Of a stretch of 64,000 bases of DNA, positions 1 through 9,711 are shown in pieces. The notes beneath the pieces are model-generated. The model was given only the letters and a program-made list of their open reading frames with translations, did no database searches and had not been told where the DNA came from. Positions within the stretch are counted from its first letter, which is position 1. Each line of letters opens with the position of its first letter. The stretch comes from Tilletiopsis washingtonensis. Lineage: Eukaryota > Basidiomycota > Exobasidiomycetes > Entylomatales. A program made the position numbers and the translations under genes. The stretch lies in NCBI RefSeq assembly GCF_003144115.1, contig NW_020312014.1, forward strand, positions 474,717 through 538,716. The letters are read 5' to 3'.

Positions 1-29
1 TCTCTCTCTAGAGACCCTCGGGGACGCAC

Positions 30-746
30 CTTTGGAGAAGTCCTCCTCGTGCTCTGCATAGCTCTCGACCTCGATGCGCTCGGGTGCGTCATGGGCGAAG
101 AGCGGCACGATGTCTGGACTGCCAAAGGCAAAGGCGTGGCTTGAGACGTTGAGTGTGGAGTCGAAGGGCATTGGATTGGCTTGCCATCCTGTCGCAGCCA
201 TCACCACCACAGCGTCGGCGAAGGGGGCCAAGGCAAGCAGGAAGAAGGAGAGGGGGAGAAGGACAACGCACCGGTAGTCACGGCGCTCACATCCTCATAC
301 ATGCCCGCAATCATCGCCACATGGCCCGGCCGCGACTCGGTCGGCACGCGCGTGTGCGCCACGCCCCATGCGCCAGTGTGCAGTGCGCGGTGCCGGAGAT
401 GAGGCATGGCGTACCACGCCGCCGCCGCCTCCTCCTCGCCAGATGCAGCAGCAGCAGCAGCAGCAGGACGCAGGCCGCGAGGCACCGAGGCAAACGCCGT
501 GTCGGCACGCAGGCCATCGCCGACGATGAGCACCAGACGCTTCGCCGGCGCCGCTTGCGCTGCTGCTGCTGCTCCTTGGCCCGCGCGCCCCACGGCCGCG
601 TCGCCGGTGAGCGAGGCATAGCGCACGTGCGGGTGCACGACGGGCGAGGTAAAGTAGAGGTGGAAGAGCGAGGTGAGGAAGAGGAGATGGAAGGCGAGCG
701 AGAGGAGCAGCGGCGGCGGCTTGAGGCTGAGGCGCAGCAGCATCAT
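30..746 (-). CDS. MCD4: GPI ethanolamine phosphate transferase 1, N-terminal part (cut by window edge)
   Basis: ER membrane enzyme that adds ethanolamine phosphate to the first mannose of the GPI precursor. Two exons are visible on the minus strand, 746-272 and 188-30, followed by a donor at 29; the rest lies left of the window. The start is the first of two adjacent Met codons (746). It is followed by basic residues and a hydrophobic segment ([20 protein letters not shown]), the signal anchor. The lumenal domain then opens with the alkaline-phosphatase-superfamily motif VGDGLRAD, where Asp is the expected metal ligand. Next come [20 protein letters not shown] and, across the intron, [11 protein letters not shown], all typical of Mcd4/PIG-N. 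An alanine/glutamate-rich insert lies between the first two motifs. It is divergent from the RMND1-type gene, 421 bases away. Identification is confident; only about 211 residues are seen. Confidence 0.9.
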
Positions 747-1167
747 GGCGACGGCGAGAGGAGCGGCATGAAGCGTGCAAGCTGCAGTGCACTCAGACTG
801 AGAGCGGTGGTGGAGGGGGAAGAGGCGAGAGCACGTTCGGCCTCGCGCCTGGAGAAGCACCTTTCTTCGCGGTGGTCCGAGCGCACAGGCGGCACTCCCC
901 CTTTCAAAGCAAGGCCTTGAAGCCGCGCAATACAAGTGCCGCGCTTCAAGCGTAATCCGGCAGATGCGGGCCGGTGTAGTGCGAGATTCAAGATTTGCTG
1001 CGCGGCTGAATCAGCGCAGCTCCACCACTTTGCCTTTGTCTTGTGCTTGCGCCCACCGCCGCCGAGGCTGTCTCTCCTCCACCACACCCCCGTCTCGCGC
1101 AGCACCTCACTGTGCGAGTATCAGCGCAGCGGCCGTCCGCATACTCCACCGCGTGCACCTGCCTGCG
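747..1167. promoter_or_regulatory. Shared upstream region of MCD4 and the RMND1-type gene
   Basis: A 421-base gap between two divergent start codons. It must hold both promoters. I see no clear TATA box or other recognisable element. Confidence 0.4.
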
Positions 1168-3160
1168 ATGCAGCGCCACTTGCTCAGTGGCTCGGCCCGA
1201 GCGCTGCGCTTGCGCTCTGCGCCTCGCCTCTCGCACTCGCTGCCCCTCGCCCTTCGTGCCGCTTCCACTTCTTCGTCTTCGTCCAGCAGCAGCAGCAGCT
1301 CCGCGCCTGCCTCCGCATCCTCCACCGCGCCTCCGCCTCGCAAAGCCCTGCCCTCGGCGAAAGCCAAGGCGCAAGCGTCGGCCTCGCGTGCTCTGCGCGC
1401 CCAGCTCGCCTCGGCGCCGCAGCCGCAGCAGGCGCCCGTCGCACAGCAAGAGGCCCTCGCCGCCGTGTCTGCCGCGCCGGAGCTGCAGCAGGCATGCGCA
1501 TACACGACGGCCGAGGCGTATGATCTCGATGTGCTGCGCGAGCAGCTGGAGCGCAGGGGCATGCGCCCATGCATGCTCGACGATGAAGTGCTGCATCTGC
1601 GCTGGCCGCCGCTGCCTTCTTGCGATGCCGCCGCCGCCGCCGATGCGGCGATTCCTCCGACGGCACAGGCTCAGCAACAGGGCGACGTGCTCATCTTGCG
1701 CTCCGGCTCCTACGTCACCTGGGGCCTGGCGCCCGAGCAGAGCCGCAGAGTGCTGCGCGCCGTGATCCGCACGCGCCGCCGAGGCGCAGGCGCAGGCGGC
1801 GCAGTGGAGGCGCCAGTGGAGCGCGAGCCGTTTGGAGAGGTGGGAGATGAGGGCATGGAGTACGTTGCACAGAGCGATAGGTACGTACGTACTACTCTCT
1901 CTCTCTCCTCTCCCCCCCCCCCACCCTCTTCTTCCCCTTTGCTCCCGCCACCCTCTCTGTTTGCGTGGGCGCTGACGGACCGACGCACCATGGCCAAAAA
2001 AGCGCAACGCGAATCATAGGCGATCTGCTCATCCTGGGCGACGCGCCGCCAGTGCTGCCCAACAATCGCAATCCCACCGGCGACCATTGGAGTCCCCTGT
2101 CTGCCAAACTGGCCTTTTCGCAGGGCTTGGCGAGATCTGCTCGGTGCGTGTCTTTGTTTGCCTCTACTCTTGCCCTCTTTGCCTCGCCCCACGTTGGTTG
2201 CTGCGCAAAGCAAGCTCGGGCACCGAAGACCGGAGAGCACCGGCAAAATTTGCTCTTTGCGCAGGATCGCGTAATTAGTCGACAAAGCTTCTGACGCCCT
2301 TGACTCATCCCTCTCTCGTTGCAATCGCGACGGATGGGGGCACGGGGGCAAACGCAGGTTATCAGTGCAAGAGTCGGCGCTCGACGTCTTTCTGGAGCAG
2401 TGTGCGCCGCTGCCGCGCCTGCTCGAGACGGAAGGCAAGGTGCCGCTGCCGCGCAAGCAGGTGGTGCGGCGCATGGGCACGCTGCTGCGCCTAAGGCAGC
2501 GTGCCAACTTGTCGAGGGACAATTTCTTCGATGAGCCTGAGGTGCGTTCTGCCTTGACACCCCCCCCGCGTCTTCACCTTCTCTCTCCCCCCCTCGCCCG
2601 CCGTGCGCCGCCGCTGAACGCAAGTGTGGCAGGTGTATTGGGAAAACGAGTATCTGGCGCATCACTACGACTCCATCTGTGCCACACTCGACATTGAGAG
2701 CCGCTTTCGCGCCCTCAACGAGAAGCTGGACCACTGCGAAAATCTGCTGGGCGTGCTGCGCGCGCTCCTGACCGAGGCCAGTAGCCATCGCATGGAACTG
2801 TGAGTGTGCTCCCTCCCTCCCCCCCCCCCCCCCCCTCCCCCCCCCCCCCCCCCCCCCCATCCTCCGCGTCTCCCGCTCCTTGTCCCCTCCTCTCTCTCTC
2901 TTGAGCTCACGAAACCCCGCCATCCCGGACCTGCGCACAGACTCATCTCCCACGACTACGTGCCCTCGCCGATCCGCGCCTACAACGAGCTCATGGCGCT
3001 GCTGGGCCGGCCGCACTTGCGCCTCCAAGCGCGCGGCGGCGGCGCGGCGCACGAGGAGAAGGAACAGTCGACGCGGCAGGCAGAGAGGGTCTCGGGCAGC
3101 AGCATGGCGCATCAGCTCCGAGAGAGCTCCTCGGCGGCGTCGCATGCTAGACTTGTCTGA
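1168..3160 (+). CDS. RMND1/Mrx10-type (DUF155, Rmd1/Sif2 family) mitochondrial protein
   Basis: Family members such as human RMND1 and yeast Mrx10 are mitochondrial inner-membrane proteins needed for mitochondrial translation. Five exons: 1168-1880, 2003-2143, 2358-2541, 2633-2799, 2941-3160, giving 474 aa. The N-terminus (MQRHLLSGSARALRLRSAPR) is Arg-rich without acidic residues, followed by a serine run, which looks like a mitochondrial presequence. The DUF155 core reads IIGDLLILGD, AKLAFSQGLARSARLSVQES, LDVFLEQ and FFDEPEVYWENEYL, with SHDYVPSPIRAYNELMAL near the C-terminus. The usual C-terminal membrane helix is not obvious and the tail is short. The exon 1/2 junction is the least certain: a GTACGT donor with the acceptor at 2002 gives SDSATRIIGDLL, and a nearby donor is possible. 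The other junctions keep frame and match the family. Confidence 0.85.
2812..2858. repeat. Poly-C tract inside an intron
   Basis: An almost pure cytosine run of about 40 bases, broken by one T near 2836 and preceded by CCCT units, lies in the fourth intron of the RMND1-type gene (2800-2940). A shorter C run lies at about 3190-3203, just after the stop codon. Length in such tracts is prone to sequencing and replication error. Confidence 0.9.
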
Positions 3161-3593
3161 ATACTACTCTATCAAACCTACACATCGCCCCCCCCCCCCC
3201 CCCAACTCCACTCCCGCTTCTCCCTCCTTTTCGTCGTAGGAGGCTTTCGCGCGTGTAGGCGGTGTATGTGTGGCGCTTGCGAATTTGCGGGGCGTGAAGA
3301 AAGGAGCACGAGAACCGAGAAAAGCTCGTACCTCGGTCTGCCTTCAGTATGCGTGGGGCGCTCGTGGAGTGTGAGGAGGCAAGTCATAGCACATGAGGCC
3401 CATCTCGGTGCGGGAATGGAAGCAAAGTAGTGAGAAGCAAGCGAGATGAAGCGCCGCTCGACTGACTCGAGACGGGCTCATGAAAGCGTGCCCGCTTGAG
3501 ATTTGCAATCATAAGGTACAATTACACCCACTTCTTCCCTCTCTCCTCCTCCTCGATGTCCATCTCATCGCCCGTCCCCCCCTCCTCTCCCCT

Positions 3594-3641
<48 letters not shown>

Positions 3642-4420
3642 AGTCGGCCGTGGCTCCCAAGTAGTAGCTCCAATCGTGTTTGTTTGCGCGCGCGAAAGAA
3701 CAGAGAGAGAGACACGCGCCTTCATTTCCGCTGTCCGGGAGTGATGCCTGGAGCGTTGAATGCTGGCGGAAGAGGAAGAACAGGGAGCTGGCGTCAGCTT
3801 TGTGTGTCCATTGCTTTGTACAGTCCCGTGCTTCCCGCTCCGCTACGTTCTGCGGGGCTGGTGCCGGGCTTGTGCCGAGCTCTATCTCGCTGCACTTATG
3901 GCAGAGAGAGGGAAAGAGACAAAGGACACCGGGCGTGGGATGCTTCATCTCTCTCTCGCCTTCTTCGAGGCTGCATCTCGCACTTGCGAGCCAACGACCC
4001 ATGGAACCAGCGTAACTTAGCAGATGGCCGCTCGTGCGAAAGTCGTAGTGCCGCAACACGAAGCGAGGCATGATTGTCTCTGCGCCCGCAGCTGCAAGGC
4101 TGGAAACGCCTGACCGAACTGCTGGGTTACGTGTGCTTGCTTGAAGCGCGGGCTCCATGCTCTCCTCGCTCCTTCGCTTCTCGTCTCTCTGCCCCCCGTA
4201 TGCCCGCACGCAAATGCCCTCTGCCCCCTCAACCTCCGCCTCGCATGTGCATTCTCAGCCCTTCGAAACCTCCCACCGGCACAGAAATGGCGTTCTCCAC
4301 TCCCTTTCGACCCTCCACTCTTGCGGCACTTCGTCCGCGCTCGAGCTTTCCTTTTCCCGCCTCCCTCTCCCTCGCGCTCCTCCTTCGTTTGGCGCGACCC
4401 ACAAGTCCGAGACCACTCAC
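3161..4420. other. Long gap between the RMND1-type gene and RPB9, no gene recognised
   Basis: About 1.26 kb lies between two converging genes. It probably holds both 3' UTRs and the unresolved last exon of RPB9. Several open frames cross it, but all are rich in Arg, Ser and repeats and show no domain. A CT microsatellite lies at 3595-3639. Confidence 0.5.
3595..3639. repeat. (CT)n microsatellite
   Basis: About 22 uninterrupted CT units in the intergenic region, seen directly. Confidence 0.95.
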
Positions 4421-5163
4421 TATGCTGGCAGCTCGCGCACACGTAGAAGAGAATCATGCGGTTTGCCACACGCTTGCCTTGATCTTGAAACGTCACTGCT
4501 CTGGTGTCGCGAGGGGCGAGGTGCATTAGTGGGGGGCAAGTCTGCACGCGATGGGCAAAGGCACAGGCGACAAGAGGAACGATGCCGCTGCGGGCTGCAG
4601 CTAGCGAGCAGCTAGGGCTCGGGCCTGAGCTCTCGGGCCGCTCGCCCAAGAAACGCAGGCCCGCATGAACTTGGCGGCGAGACATGGCAGCACAGGCGCC
4701 CAAGCGTATGGAGCCATCTCCCAGGCTTGCTGTCTCGCTCACAGTGCCGCCCTAGAGACCCAACGCCGAGGACCACGCCAAACGCCGACAGCAGACGCCA
4801 TGCGCCGATGCCGGCGCCCGCACGTCTGCCCACTCGCGGCGTCTCCGCCTGGGCCCTCGGCCCTTCACCGCCCGCCCTGGCCTCCTTGTTGCGCTTCCTT
4901 CTGCCCACTCACTCGGCGCGTCCACACCTGGGGCACTCGAGCTCCGCCGTGCGCCGCAGCGTCGGGTCCTTTGCGAGGCCGTCGGTGACGCCGGCCTGTT
5001 CCTTGGACACGCTCATGAGGTCGTTGCGGAAGACGAGGTTGCTCTGTGCCTCCTCGTAGTAGGGGCAGTTGCGGCAGGCGTTGAGCAGCACGTGGTTGGC
5101 GTGGTCGACGCGCGGATAGAGGAGATTGGCACAGTCGGCACAGTAGGAGAGCGAGGTGGACAT
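4421..5163 (-). CDS. RPB9: RNA polymerase II subunit Rpb9 (last exon unresolved)
   Basis: Small two-zinc-ribbon subunit of RNA polymerase II involved in start-site choice, fidelity and transcript cleavage. Exon 1 (5163-4913) gives MSTSLSYCADCANLLYPRVD with the first CxxC, then ACRNCPYYE, and ends at ECPRCGRA. Exon 2 (4500-4421) continues in frame as EAVTFQDQGKRVANRM and LFYVCASCQH, completing the second ribbon. The intron between them is 412 bases, much longer than its neighbours. A good donor (ATA|GTGAGT) follows the last His codon, so a short terminal exon should follow. An acceptor about 100 bases on would give ...CQHKW and stop after roughly 20 residues, but other acceptors fit as well. 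The gene is divergent from TFB3, 239 bases away. Confidence 0.85.
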
Positions 5164-5402
5164 GGTGGGTGGTGGTGGTGGAGAGGAGAGCCGCGGCAAG
5201 TGGCGCAGTCGAGAGGAGCAGCGCGCGGCATGGCGCACGAGAAAGCGGCGCGCCGCGCAGCTCTGGGCTGCCTTGAGCACGCAGCAGCGACCACGGCGGT
5301 TGCCTCGCCTCCACACCACCACCACCACCGCCGCCGCCGCCCTCTTCTCGTCACTTCGTCTCGCCCTCTCGTGACTTGCCACCTTGGTCGCTCTTGCGCA
5401 GC
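5164..5402. promoter_or_regulatory. Bidirectional promoter between RPB9 and TFB3
   Basis: Only 239 bases separate the two start codons, so both genes must be driven from this stretch. It contains runs of CCACCACCACC and GCCGCCGCC type but no clear TATA element. Both products belong to the RNA polymerase II initiation machinery. Confidence 0.6.
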
Positions 5403-6917
5403 ATGTCTCGTCGCGGCGGGCGCATCTCGCGCGCCGCCGTGCCGCCGGCCGTCTCTCACGCTGCCTCTGCCGCCGCTGTTGCTGCCTCTTCTTCAGCATC
5501 CGGCTCTGCGCCCGAGGCAAGGCCGCGCACCGGCCCACGGCACATCGCCTCTACTGCCTCTGCCGCCGACGCAGCAGGAGCGGCAGGCGCAGCGGCAGAT
5601 GCGGCGCTGGGCCTGCTCAGTGGCGGCGTGCGCGTGGAACTCAAGGACGTGACGGGGAGAGTGGGGGAATATAGCGTGAGTGATGCGTGCCTCTCTCTCT
5701 CTCCCTTCTGCAGCACCCCAAGCCTCTTTTGGCTCTGGCGCTGCCGTTAATCGCTGCGCCCTTCAGTCGCCGGAAGATCAATGTCCCCAGTGCAAGACGG
5801 ACCGCTTCCTCAATCCCCGCCTGCGCCTGCGCGTCTCGCCCTGCTACCATCGCATCTGCGAGACGTGCATCGAGCGTCTCTTCTCGCTCGGCCCCGCGCC
5901 GTGTCCGCAGTGCGGACACATCTGCCGCAAGAATCAGTTTGGCGCACAGACGTTTGCCGACTTGGGCGTCGAGAGAGAGGTCGATCTGAGGCGACGCTTG
6001 GGGAGAATGTGAGTCTTTCTGCCCACGCGCGAAAGCAAGGGAGCAGAGCTGAGTAAAAGGGACCACAGCTTCAATCGAAGACAGGAAGAGTTTCCAACGC
6101 TGCAAGCCTACAACGACTACCTGGAGGAAGTCGAGACGCTCAGTAAGCCCTTGCGCGACATGCCTTCTCCCTCCTGCTCCTGCTCATCGCCTACTTCGCA
6201 CGCGCAGCATACAACGCCATTTCCGGCATCGACGTCGCCTCCACCACCTCCCGCATCGCCGCGTACGAAGCGGCCAACCGCGCCGCATCGGCCGCGAATT
6301 CGCGCAATGCCGCCTCCGAATCGACGTCGGCGTTCGCCGCAGAGACGCACCTCAAGTCTCTGCGCGTCGCACGCGCCACGGCGCGTCGCGAGCGCCTTGC
6401 GAAGCGCCAAGAGGAAGTCGAGGCGCTGGAGCGCAAGGGCGCGGAAATGCTGCTTCTGAAGGACGGCGAGAAGGAGTTCCGTCGGCTTCGCGAGGCTGCG
6501 CGAAAGGCGTTTGAGGAGCAGGAAGAGCGGATAGAATCGCAAGAGAGGAGAGAAGACGAGCGACTTGCGAAGCCGGTGCAGAAGGCGGTCAAGCAGGAGA
6601 AAGAGGAGCAGACGTGGGAGGCGCAGATGCTGTGGGACTACGAGGGCGTCTATGCGAGCATCGACGATGCGAGGACACTCTATGAGCTGCGCCCAACACC
6701 TGCTTCTCTCGGCGGCGCAGGCGCCAGCGACACTCAAGCGTATGAGGATCCGTGGGCCATCAACGCCGACAAGGAGATGCTTGCCAAGTGGAGAGCGGCG
6801 GGATACGACGTGGGCGAGAGCTGGGCAAGGAGGCTTCGGGCGGCCGTCTGGGGACTAGGCGTGGCGCCTCGCGCCGTCGCGGGAGAGGAAGAAGCGAAGT
6901 CGCAGATGGAGACGTAG
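5403..6917 (+). CDS. TFB3: TFIIH/CAK assembly subunit Tfb3 (MAT1), RING protein
   Basis: Tfb3/MAT1 bridges the CDK-activating kinase to core TFIIH and stabilises the kinase-cyclin pair. Four exons: 5403-5675, 5767-6008, 6069-6142, 6208-6917, giving 432 aa. A low-complexity Ala/Ser-rich N-terminus of about 90 residues precedes the C3HC4 RING. The RING reads CPQCKTDRF, SPCYHRICETCIERLF and GPAPCPQCG, with all expected Cys/His ligands. It is followed by the family sequence IFNRRQEEFPTLQAYNDYLE. A long charged helical region rich in RRERLAKRQEEVEAL-type sequence follows, then a tail with DPWAINADKEMLAKWRAAGY. The N-terminal extension before the RING is long for the family. The stop lies only 34 bases from the converging ALG3 stop. 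Confidence 0.92.
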
Positions 6918-6951
6918 CAGAGGAGCGCAGGGCAATGAATTTCATGCAGCA

Positions 6952-9120
6952 TTAGCGGAACTTTGAGTAGGAATTATTTCTCCCCAAGCGCGGCGAGCGT
7001 GCGCCGAGGATGGGCGAGGTGGGGGAGTTGAGAGGAGGAGAGACGAGAGGAGGGGAGAGCAGGGGCTCGCCTTCAGCTAGAGGGATGACGGGTGGATCGG
7101 TCGGCGTGCGCCAGAGGCCGATGAGGAGCGTGGCGTGTGCGAGGATGAGACAGGAGGAGGAATAGGACGTCGATGGAAAGGTAAGCCAGGCGGTCTCAAT
7201 GCCATACCAGATCGCCAGGCTGCGATGGTGGGGCGAGGAGAGGGTAGGCGTCAGAGCTCGGCAATGCAGGCTCGGAAGGCGAGCGCATAAGCCCATGCAG
7301 ACAACGTCATTCTGCTGCCTTGCGCCCCGCGCTCCGGCTCGGCTATAAGGAGTGAAGAGGGCACTCACCGAATCCCCCAATGCAGCCTGACGAAGTACAG
7401 CAGCATGGGCAGTTGATGCGCGTACCAGGCGTAGAACTGATAGTGGAGCGAACGGGAGAAGGTCATGCCGAGCAGGTTGGCCGTGAAGAGTGAGAGAAGA
7501 ATGACTGCGAGCGAAAGGGAGAGTCAGCTTGGGCAAGTAGGCGAAGCGAGGGGTGGCCAGGAGACTACATACAGCGCGCCGAGAGTTCCTCTCCTCCCTT
7601 CAGCAAGCCCTTGACCTTCTCCAGCACCGTTGCCGCTCCCGGCACGTACAGCCAGCGTGTCATCCATGCCGCCACGCCGAGGCCGTGCCCCGCCAGGAGC
7701 AGTCTTGCGGTACGCGGCGAGAGAAACGTGGCCTCGGGCAGCAGGCGCAGATTGACGGTCCACTTGTAGAGAAAGGCTCGATTGAAGTCAAAGGCGCCGT
7801 GGAAGTAGGCGCTGGGATGATGCAGCGTGAAGGGCAGCGAGATCAGGACCTGCCGAGCGCGAGCGCGAAGAAGGGGCGGATGGGGGGTCAGTGACGTGCA
7901 CAAGAGGTGCAAGATTGAGGAGCGCAAGAAGAGAGTGACACAGACGTACTTGGATGAGCAAGACGAGCAGGCCTTGTTGAAAGGCACGCGCCAGGCCGAG
8001 AGAGCGCAGATAGACGACTGCGAATGCGGGCGCGAACAGCAGGGCATTCATCTTGATGCCGAGCGCGGCGCTGCGAGCAAGGGTGGAGGGAGGGGAGAGG
8101 TCAGTCGTGTTGTGGTGCTGCACCGCTTCTGCTGGCTGCGCTTAGACGGGGCGCACGAGGTGGAGCAGGATGGCGCAAGTAGGGCGCAAGGAGGGAAGCA
8201 AGCGCGAGGGCGGGGAATGAAAGACAGCAAAGCCACGCCAGCCCGTATGGTCTGCACCACTCACCTGAAGAGCATGCTCCCGGCTCTCCACCTCCGTCGT
8301 AGCACGGCATTGAATGCGGCGTAGAGAAAGAACATGGTCCAGCAGTCGTTGAACATGCGCAGCGGATAGAGCGAATGTAGGCGCTTGGAGATGATGAGTA
8401 GCGGAAGAACAATTGGCGGGATCTGTTGAAGCAGAGGTCAGCGATAAGAGGCGGAGGAGGGGAGAGGACAACGCACGCGGGCCAGTCGATAGAGATCAAA
8501 CACGAGTGCCTGAGTGGCCAGATAGAGCGCCGCGTAGAGCCATTGTGCGGGCACGAGATTGGAGCCTTGCGCAGTGAGAAAGTCGAGGGGGGTGTGCAGG
8601 TAGAGATGGAGTGCTGGATATCTGCGTACGCCCCTACGTGAGTGGCGAGGCACAGGAGGGGAAGAGGGGACACGTACACGCAGGGCCCGGATGGACCGGT
8701 GATGAGCGAGTACTCGCGCGTGCCTTTGTAGAACAGCCGAGCTTGAACCAAGTACGTTGAGAAGTCGATCTCTGTGTCTGCTCCTTCACATCAGTCCTCT
8801 CCTCGCCTCTTCGGCTAGCGCGCGTGCTCACATCCAATCCTCCGAATCACCACCGCCAGCACGGCCACTTCCAGCACGCCGAGTCCGGCGGCGATGAGCC
8901 AGTAGAAGCGCGACTCGGGACTGAAGAAGGCCGCGTAGACTTGGCGCGAGAGATAGGCGATGTACGGGTCGTAGTCGGCCGAGGCGAAGGAGCGCTTGTG
9001 CGCCGAGGCGGAGAAGGAACGCAGGCCGGGCTTGACGCGCTGGCGTGGCGCCGAGGAGGAAGAAGAGGGCGGGATGGAGAGCGCGGAGAGCTGCGACGCC
9101 CGGGCGGTGGCGGTCGCCAT
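6952..9120 (-). CDS. ALG3: Dol-P-Man:Man5GlcNAc2-PP-Dol alpha-1,3-mannosyltransferase
   Basis: Polytopic ER enzyme adding the first lumenal mannose to the lipid-linked N-glycan precursor. Eight exons on the minus strand: 9120-8832, 8777-8678, 8621-8477, 8422-8265, 8070-7950, 7849-7573, 7504-7369, 7219-6952, giving 497 aa. Family signatures are [18 protein letters not shown] followed by [85 protein letters not shown] and [19 protein letters not shown]. All junctions keep frame; the third exon joins so that VYP is restored across a GTACGT donor. The N-terminal 60 residues are Ser/Ala/Arg-rich. A Pro-rich tail of about 40 residues after the last membrane span looks lineage-specific. Confidence 0.93.
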
Positions 9121-9711
9121 GATGCTAGCTGGCCGCTGCCTCGCCGGGCACGCCGCTGGGCCTGAGACTGAGGCTGGCGCCTCTCCTGCTCTCCTGACCC
9201 TCGCTCCACCGCGCTCGCTCGTGGCACACCGACTCAAGCGCTGCGAGAGCGCGAGCCAGGAGCTGCACACCAGAGCTGAGCCAGAGTCGGTGAGCGCACA
9301 AGGCGGACGCCGGGGCTGGGCGCAGTCGCTGGGCGTAGAAGGCGGAGAGAGCGGGCGCAGTCGCTCGGCGCAGTGTGGAGGGCAGGCAGGAAGAGATGTG
9401 CTTGCGGACGATGGCGGGCTGTGTGCCGCAAGAGGCTGAGTGCTGGGTGCTGCTGTTGCTTCGCCGCGTATGCGTGAGGACGAGCTGGACCCTCGACGCT
9501 GGAGCTGAGGGCCGTGGGATGTGGAGCTGCGTCAGGCGGCGAGCTCTAAACTGAGTTGAGCTCGGGCCGTCATGCGGCGTTTGACAGCAAGAGCGTGGGG
9601 GCGCGGGAATCGGGACTGGGCCGCCACGCGCGCTGCCTGCGCGCGAGATTTCCTTTGCGTCCTCGTCATCGGCGCTTGCCTTCTCACCTCCATCTCTGCT
9701 CTCTCGCCGTC
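9121..9711. promoter_or_regulatory. Shared upstream region of ALG3 and DPH1
   Basis: A 591-base gap between divergent starts. It is GC-rich and no specific element is recognised; a pyrimidine-rich stretch lies just before the DPH1 start. Confidence 0.4.

Noticed and set aside
3565-4209. A 214-codon minus-strand frame over the CT microsatellite
   Set aside because: The C-terminal part is a translated CT repeat and the rest has no recognisable feature. It more likely covers RPB9 3' sequence.
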